Source of the DNA: Spirochaetales bacterium Spiro_05
GTDB lineage: Bacteria; Spirochaetota; Spirochaetia; Sphaerochaetales; Sphaerochaetaceae
Direction: 5' to 3'
NCBI GenBank assembly: GCA_001603115.1
Contig: LVBG01000006.1
Span: 1-64,000, forward strand
Length of the DNA: 64,000 nucleotides
Below the pieces are notes generated by a model. The model saw nothing but the letters and a program-made list of their open reading frames with translations, did no database searches and was not told where the DNA came from. The position numbers and the translations under genes are program-made. Shown piece by piece: positions 59,111 to 64,000 of the stretch (position 1 is its first letter; the number at the start of each line of letters is the position of its first letter).

Positions 59111-60781
59111 TCAGCTTCTCCTGAGCGGAAGGACGATCGTGACGGTCACCCCCCGATCCTTCCCGCTTGCAACGACGATGGGGGATTTCCCTTGGGTAAA
59201 GAGCATCAGGCGTTTGTTGATGTTCATCAGCCCAAGGGAATTTTTTCGCTTCAGCACATCCACTTTTGCCGTATTGAGCTGAGTCACTTCCTTTTCGCTG
59301 AGGGCTTTCCCGTCATTGGACACCACCATCTGCATCATCCCGTTTTTCTCGGTGATGGTCAGTGCGATTCCCAGCACATCTCCTTCGACAAACCCGTGGT
59401 TGAAGGCGTTCTCCAAGATGGGCTGGAGGAGCATGGAAGGGACACGGACATCAAGCAGGGATGGGTCTACCGTCTCTTGATAGGTGAATCGGCCGGGGAA
59501 CCGGATCTGTTGCAATTGCAGGTAGTACCCGTTCTGTTCCAGCTCCTTGGAGAGCGGTACACCGGAAAAATCGTCAACCTGCAGCGAGTACTTGAGCAGG
59601 CGTGACAAGAGCAAGATCATGCGTGAAACATCATTCTCCCCCTCAGCCAGCTTGATTGCCTTCCAGTTGATGGTATCGAGGGTGTTGAAGAGGAAGTGGG
59701 GGTTGATCTGCATCTGCAGGGCACGGTACTCCATCGCCTCTTTCTGCCACCTGAGGTAGTCCTGCTCAAGGAAGGTCCTGATCACATGGTGGTTGAGGTA
59801 GTCGAAGATGTTCCGGTACTCCTCAGGGCCTTCTCCCTCAAGGTCTGCGTCGGCAACCTGGGAGAGCTGGTTCATCACATTGGCAAGGAACTTGCGTTCC
59901 TGCCGGTTGGTTCGGTGGGTAAGGTAGAGTCCCAGAAGCAGAGCCACCACCGTAAGTCCGATGGTGTAGTACATGAGTGTGGTGGAGAGGGCGTAGAGCT
60001 TCACCTTGTACATGCCCAGGCTGTATTCCCACCCGTACTTGTTCGATTTGGTCTGGAAGAACTGCATATCCTCCTCAGGATAGGGGAAGGGGAAGGAGGG
60101 GTTTGCAAACAGAAGTTCTCCTGAGCGGTTGCGCACAGCAAGCACTTCCCCTTCGATCAGATTGTAGGCTCCGGAAAGAGCTTCCTCCTTGATGTCGAGC
60201 ACGATGACCCCGACCTTGGTGTTCGCCTCACGGATGATGGGCCTGAGGATCCGGATCACCGACTGCTCGGTGGGAGTTCCCTCCTTGAGGGTGACACGTT
60301 CGGAAAAACTCTGGCTGGTCGGGGAGAGCTGTTGATAGGTGGAAAACCAGGAGCTGTCCTCCAATTGGCTGAGGGGTATGAAGGCCAAGTCGGCGGAAAG
60401 CACCAGACTTTGGGGATTCTCCAGATAGACATAGATGTTGTGGATATAGGGCCTTGCATTGGCGGGGGCGGAGAGGAAAGAGCGGATGAGACGGATCTCC
60501 CGGTAGTTATCCAGATCGACCCTGCCTCCTTCAGCAAGCACCCGCTGAAGGCGTGCCATCATTTCGGGGTTGGTGCTGAACATCAGGCTGAGGCTGTCCA
60601 TCTCGTCCAGGATGACGTCGTAGTAGGCCCGAACCTCACCAAGCTTCTGGTTTGCCTGCAGGACTGAGTTGCTGCGGATGAAGTTGCGTGACAAGGCCAT
60701 GGCGCCTCCCCCGAGCAGGAATGCCACGATGACCAAGGGAAGACTGTGACGGAAGAAGATCCTGATGACACGGTTTTTCAT
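59111..60781 (-). CDS. YesM-type sensor histidine kinase
   Basis: A 556-aa kinase with one N-terminal membrane helix, a large extracytoplasmic sensor (about residues 30-270), a second helix (about 275-295), a HAMP-like linker and a His_kinase/HATPase module. The phospho-acceptor segment is QINPHFLFNTLDTI and the N box LLQPILENAFNHG. The ATG at 60781 overlaps the regulator stop (ATGA). YesMN/LplR-type pairs sense extracellular oligosaccharides and activate the neighbouring importer, which is exactly the arrangement here. Confidence 0.9.
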   Translation of the reverse strand: MKNRVIRIFFRHSLPLVIVAFLLGGGAMALSRNFIRSNSVLQANQKLGEVRAYYDVILDEMDSLSLMFSTNPEMMARLQRVLAEGGRVDLDNYREIRLIRSFLSAPANARPYIHNIYVYLENPQSLVLSADLAFIPLSQLEDSSWFSTYQQLSPTSQSFSERVTLKEGTPTEQSVIRILRPIIREANTKVGVIVLDIKEEALSGAYNLIEGEVLAVRNRSGELLFANPSFPFPYPEEDMQFFQTKSNKYGWEYSLGMYKVKLYALSTTLMYYTIGLTVVALLLGLYLTHRTNRQERKFLANVMNQLSQVADADLEGEGPEEYRNIFDYLNHHVIRTFLEQDYLRWQKEAMEYRALQMQINPHFLFNTLDTINWKAIKLAEGENDVSRMILLLSRLLKYSLQVDDFSGVPLSKELEQNGYYLQLQQIRFPGRFTYQETVDPSLLDVRVPSMLLQPILENAFNHGFVEGDVLGIALTITEKNGMMQMVVSNDGKALSEKEVTQLNTAKVDVLKRKNSLGLMNINKRLMLFTQGKSPIVVASGKDRGVTVTIVLPLRRS

Positions 60782-61515
60782 CCTTTCATCTCCACCCTGT
60801 ATTGCTGAGGACTCTTCCCCCAGTACTTGCGGAAGGTTCTGCAAAAATTCTGGGTATCCTGATAGCCCAGGGCACGAGCAATATCCTTGTTCTTGTACCC
60901 AACCTTGCCCGCAAGCATGGCTTTGGCCATCTCCATTTTCTCCTTCAGCAGGTACTCCTGGAAGTTCTGTCCTGTCTCCTCCTTGAAGAGCCGGGAGAGG
61001 TAACTGGTCGTCACCCCAAGTTCGGAGGCAATGTTCTGCAAGGAACAGGAGCCAAGGCGTTTCTCCACCAGGGCAAAGGTCTTGCCTACCAAGGGGTTTC
61101 TTCCCTCAACCTCGTGCTTGGAATTCTCCTTGGGCAAGGTCCCATCAAGGTTCTCCCTGATCTTGAGGAAGGTCTTGGTGATCTCCTCAAAGGAGGCGGG
61201 CTTCACCAGATAGTCCTGCACCCCAAAACTGATGGCCTGCTTGGCATATTCGAAATCGTTGTAGGCGCTCATGATGCAGAACAGCGGGGGCGAGGGGAGC
61301 TGCTTGAGTGAAGCGATCAGCTCCAGCCCACTCATGAAGGGCATGCGGATGTCGGTCAAGAGGACGTCGATCTTGTGCTGCTTGCAATAGGAGAGTGCGC
61401 TTCTTCCCTCCAAAAAGGAGGCAGCAACCACAAAGCCTATCGATTCCCACGGAAAATAGTGGGACAAGCCTTCCAAGAGTTCTTTCTCATCGTCTACAAT
61501 CACCAAGGTATACAT
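60778..61515 (-). CDS. YesN-type response regulator (REC + AraC HTH)
   Basis: A 245-aa regulator with a receiver domain (LVIVDDEKE, phospho-Asp in VLLTDIRMPFMSG near residue 55, Lys in DYLVKPAS) and a C-terminal double helix-turn-helix of AraC type (IASELGVTTSYLSRLFKEET, ALGYQDTQNFCRTFRKYWG). The ATG at 61515 is preceded by a possible -10 but no ribosome binding site. The -35 TTGACA on its strand is the first half of operator copy 2, which suggests autoregulation. AraC-type regulators bind direct repeats like those found here. Confidence 0.9.
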   Translation of the reverse strand: MYTLVIVDDEKELLEGLSHYFPWESIGFVVAASFLEGRSALSYCKQHKIDVLLTDIRMPFMSGLELIASLKQLPSPPLFCIMSAYNDFEYAKQAISFGVQDYLVKPASFEEITKTFLKIRENLDGTLPKENSKHEVEGRNPLVGKTFALVEKRLGSCSLQNIASELGVTTSYLSRLFKEETGQNFQEYLLKEKMEMAKAMLAGKVGYKNKDIARALGYQDTQNFCRTFRKYWGKSPQQYRVEMKG

Positions 61516-61545
61516 AGCTCTACTCTACTACACTATTTGGGCGAA

Positions 61546-61573
61546 AATGTCAAAAATTGATACCCGATGTCAA
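61546..61573. promoter_or_regulatory. TGTCAA direct-repeat operator, copy 2
   Basis: AATGTCAAAAATTGATACC (61546-61564) and a second TGTCAA (61568-61573), 20 bp after the first. It matches copy 1 at 17 of the first 19 positions. It lies between the divergent response regulator and GH4 genes. Confidence 0.7.
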
Positions 61574-61638
61574 GCTATTCGTTCTGGTGTTTTGCCCAAA
61601 TGGCCAAGAGAATGGGGATACTGAGAAGGAGGGAGTAC

Positions 61639-62982
61639 ATGAAAGAGACTCGAATCTGCATCATTGGTGGCGGTGGACGCCTCTGGGCCATCCAATTCAT
61701 GAAAGATCTTGCGTACAATACCATGACCCATGGGACACTGGTGCTCTACGATATCGATAAGCAGGCAGCACGAAACAACGTAGCAGTAGCCGAACAGGTG
61801 CTGCGGGTGAACAACAGCGAAGGCCGGTTTGCAGTGGTGGCCATCGACGACCTTGGCCAGGCGCTCAGCGGCTGTGACATGGTCATCATCTCCATTGAGC
61901 CCGGCAAGACCGAATGCCGCTACGGAGATTTGGTCCTCCCTGAAGAGTACGGCATCCTGCAGTCTGTCGGTGATACCACCGGACCTGGCGGCATCATGCG
62001 CGCCCGTCGCGCTCTTCCCATTTTCTTCGACCTTGCAAAGAACATCGAGCAGTTCTGCCCTAATGCATGGGTGATCAACTACACCAACCCGATGACCCTC
62101 TGCACCGCAGCCCTCTACAAGGCATTTCCGGCCATAAAGGCGCTGGGGTGCTGTCATGAGGTGTTCCATACCCAGAACTTCCTGGCCAAGAAAGTGAGTG
62201 CCTGGTTCGGCGTCCCGACTCCCGACCGAAGGGAGATCAAGATAGATCTGACCGGGGTGAACCACTTCACCTTCGTGACCAAGGCCACCTGGCATGGTCA
62301 TGATCTTATGGAAAAACTCGTTGAAGACATCAAGGACCCCTCCACCTTTGCCGATGGCACTGAAGTTGCCCTCAAGCGCCTTGACGAAGAGAAGTGGTTT
62401 GATTGCGACCAGAAGATAGCCCTGAGCTTCCTCCGGGACTTCAACACCCTTGGTGCTGCAGGCGACCGCCATCTTGCCGAGTTCGTACCCTGGTTCCTCA
62501 CCAGTGATGAGAACCTCCACACCTATGGTGTCATCCGCACCCCGTATGCATGGAGAATGCGCAGCGCAAAGGAAAAGCGTGAGAAAGTATTCAAGGATGA
62601 GGACCTGAAGGCTTCCCTCTCCGACGAGGAAGGGGTGGATATCATGCGCTGTCTCATGGGAGACAAGTCCATGGTCACCAACATCAACCGTCCCAATGAG
62701 GGGCAGATCAGCTACCTGCCTTTGGGAAGGATTGTGGAGAGCAACGGGGTAATCGAAGAAGATACCATCCGTCCGATCGTCGCTTCCGATCCCCCGCTTT
62801 CCATCCAGAATCTGGTTCGGCAGGTGAGTGATGTGCAGGAGATGACCCTCCAGGCAATCTGGGAGCAGGATGATGAACTGCTGTTCACCGCCTTCCTCTC
62901 CGATCCCCTGATGAACCTCTCCCGTGACAAGGCCCGTGAGCTGTTTGACAAGATGCTGAAGGCTTCCGAGCTGGCATACTGA
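61639..62982 (+). CDS. lplD: GH4 family alpha-galacturonidase (LplD-like)
   Basis: A 447-aa NAD- and Mn-dependent glycosidase. The Rossmann motif IIGGGGRLWAIQF is at residues 8-20 and the metal-site signature CHEVFHTQ near residue 175. The CHEV variant marks the alpha-galacturonidase (LplD) subgroup, while melibiases and 6-phosphoglucosidases have other residues there. INYTNPM and GVNHFTF are the other family blocks. The ATG at 61639 follows GGAGGGAG, which decides against the longer frame. It releases galacturonate from oligosaccharides delivered by the adjacent importer. Confidence 0.87.
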   Translation: MKETRICIIGGGGRLWAIQFMKDLAYNTMTHGTLVLYDIDKQAARNNVAVAEQVLRVNNSEGRFAVVAIDDLGQALSGCDMVIISIEPGKTECRYGDLVLPEEYGILQSVGDTTGPGGIMRARRALPIFFDLAKNIEQFCPNAWVINYTNPMTLCTAALYKAFPAIKALGCCHEVFHTQNFLAKKVSAWFGVPTPDRREIKIDLTGVNHFTFVTKATWHGHDLMEKLVEDIKDPSTFADGTEVALKRLDEEKWFDCDQKIALSFLRDFNTLGAAGDRHLAEFVPWFLTSDENLHTYGVIRTPYAWRMRSAKEKREKVFKDEDLKASLSDEEGVDIMRCLMGDKSMVTNINRPNEGQISYLPLGRIVESNGVIEEDTIRPIVASDPPLSIQNLVRQVSDVQEMTLQAIWEQDDELLFTAFLSDPLMNLSRDKARELFDKMLKASELAY

Positions 62983-63008
62983 CCAATAGATCAAACTGCA
63001 CAGTATTT

Positions 63009-63038
63009 CAGATGAGGCCGAGCAGTCGGCCTCATCTG
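63009..63038. terminator. Hairpin between lplD and the convergent ATPase gene
   Basis: A 13-bp perfect stem, CAGATGAGGCCGA (63009-63021) and its complement (63026-63038), with loop GCAG. It has no T run and may serve both converging genes. Confidence 0.75.
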
Positions 63039-63049
63039 CATATTCGCGC

Positions 63050-64000
63050 TTATGTTGTACCTCTTTCTTCCAATAGCCATGTATAGGCAGGAATCACATG
63101 GATGATTCGCCCAGATTCCTCATCGATGATTTCTTCTTCCTCGAATGCTGTGATAATCCATCCTTCACGCAGTTCCAATTCTCTCATACCATCAAACAGA
63201 GCGTCACATTCACGTTCTCTGGTACCATTCTGACTTTGCATGGTCCAACACACCTGCAGCAACCGGATATCCGAATCAGGGCCAACAGCGAAATCAATCT
63301 CGTCCCCTTTTTCGGTTTTGTAGTACCAGATCTCTTTCATGCTTCGCCTAAGTTCAATGAACACCATATTCTCAAGAATAAGGCCGGCATTATCTGAAGT
63401 TGCCTGGCTGAATGCTTGTGCTATTGCATGATCGATTGCGTATACTTTTTTGGGATTCACAGCTTGGATTGCAGTATTGTAGGAGCGAATGGGTACGGTG
63501 AACAACAGGTAGCTGTCTGCAAGTTTGTCCAGATAGTCGCTGATCAGGGCCGGGGAGAGCATTTGTCGCTCCCCTGCCAACCTTTGCTTGAGCTTGTTCA
63601 CCGAACTAAGGCGGCTCATGGTTCCCATCAGCAGCTGTACCATGCGCTTGAGTTGGGTAGGGTGAGGTATGTTGTACCGAAGGATCAAATCTCTGGTAAG
63701 TACATCGTTCACGAGATTCTGAAAGTACATGGGAGCCATACTATCTTTGGGAAGTAAAAGGCGTTCCGGCATCCCTCCTTTCTTGAGATACTCGTTGAAA
63801 GCTTCGATGATTCTATCCCTACTTGCTATATCAGCAATTGCTTCGTGTATGTTGGAAGCACGGAGAAACTCCCGAAAAGAAAAGGGAAACAGTTCCCAGG
63901 TGAATGTCCTTCCACCCAGTTCTGTGGCAATCTCTTTGGAGAGAAGCTTTGCAGACGAACCAGTAATATAGATTTCGCATTTCTCAGTTGATTGTAATCT
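63050..64000 (-). CDS. AAA+/DUF4143 ATPase, N-terminus outside the window
   Basis: The frame stays open from 64000 to the stop at 63050 (316 codons shown). It contains the end of the AAA domain (IYITGSSAKLLS, GRTFTWELFPFSFREFL) and the DUF4143 part. The latter has a winged helix region and a restriction-fold-like core ELRRSMKEIWYYKT followed by GDEIDFAV. The family is widespread and often duplicated in spirochaetes and anaerobes; its role is unsettled. An internal ATG at 63772 is not the real start because the family sequence continues upstream. Walker motifs lie beyond the window. Confidence 0.83.
   Translation of the reverse strand, partial: RLQSTEKCEIYITGSSAKLLSKEIATELGGRTFTWELFPFSFREFLRASNIHEAIADIASRDRIIEAFNEYLKKGGMPERLLLPKDSMAPMYFQNLVNDVLTRDLILRYNIPHPTQLKRMVQLLMGTMSRLSSVNKLKQRLAGERQMLSPALISDYLDKLADSYLLFTVPIRSYNTAIQAVNPKKVYAIDHAIAQAFSQATSDNAGLILENMVFIELRRSMKEIWYYKTEKGDEIDFAVGPDSDIRLLQVCWTMQSQNGTRERECDALFDGMRELELREGWIITAFEEEEIIDEESGRIIHVIPAYTWLLEERGTT

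Noticed and set aside
61570-62994. A 474-codon minus-strand frame across the GH4 gene
   Set aside because: It is a shadow; the plus-strand frame has the full set of GH4 motifs and a strong ribosome binding site.
1-64000. CRISPR arrays, tRNA or rRNA genes, replication origin
   Set aside because: No regularly spaced repeats, cloverleaf with a GTTCRANNC arm or rRNA-like stretch was seen by eye; a tRNAscan/Infernal run would settle it.

Overview
The window looks like a chromosomal segment of a free-living fermentative spirochaete of the Sphaerochaeta type. This is inferred from gene content: a C30/C40 carotenoid cluster, a split altronate dehydratase, TRAP and CUT1 sugar-acid importers with YesMN-type regulators, and an ODP-like di-iron protein. 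No rRNA or tRNA gene is visible, so the assignment rests on proteins alone.

Layout. Positions 1-59 are the 3' end (domains V and VI) of a group II intron whose body lies before the window. From 77 to 8748 there are housekeeping and small metabolic genes: a WYL regulator, two tiny coupled genes, an NCS2 permease, an iron alcohol dehydrogenase, RNase D, ketopantoate reductase, an M20 peptidase and an aldo-keto reductase. From 8745 to 11683 lie a TipA-like MerR regulator with a textbook 19-bp-spacer promoter, then a cobalamin-binding protein carrying the CarH light-sensor ligand motif, overlapped by a diguanylate cyclase gene. From 11740 to 17101 is a sugar-acid operon: TRAP transporter, DapA-type and HpaI-type lyases, and a GntR regulator. 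After a MATE pump comes a HEPN/MNT toxin-antitoxin pair bracketed by imperfect 42-bp direct repeats.

From 20101 to 32652 is an envelope block. On the plus strand, crtI-crtB-cruF runs with overlapping frames into a polysaccharide deacetylase and a GH16-type hydrolase. Converging on it from the minus strand are a membrane-anchored glycosidase-like protein, an ODP/GGDEF/REC fusion with degenerate output and receiver sites, and a HEAT-repeat/GT2 glycan synthase. From 32785 to 37688 is an ABC-2 exporter with its own NarL-type two-component system, a small membrane protein and an SGNH acetylesterase. Altronate dehydratase in two subunits follows.

From 39341 to 55879 the region is accessory in character: lipoprotein, outer-membrane-like protein, a decayed methyltransferase, YhhN, transketolase, a nuclease-helicase with a coupled methyltransferase, an ADP-ribosylglycohydrolase broken by an AT-rich insert, an HNH nuclease, a secreted protein made of three copies of an unrecognised module, a TudS/YbgA fusion, a DUF5655 protein, an Imm5-like protein, and a fossil of a DUF4143 ATPase. 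From 54977 to 62982 is a galacturonide regulon: amidohydrolase, CUT1 importer, YesM/YesN pair and a GH4 enzyme with the CHEV signature. Two copies of a TGTCAA direct-repeat operator tie it together. The window ends inside another DUF4143 ATPase.

A theme of expression: about ten genes start 5-8 bases after a good -10 box with no ribosome binding site, which predicts leaderless mRNAs. Most other genes have strong AGGAGG-type sites or overlapping stop-start codons.
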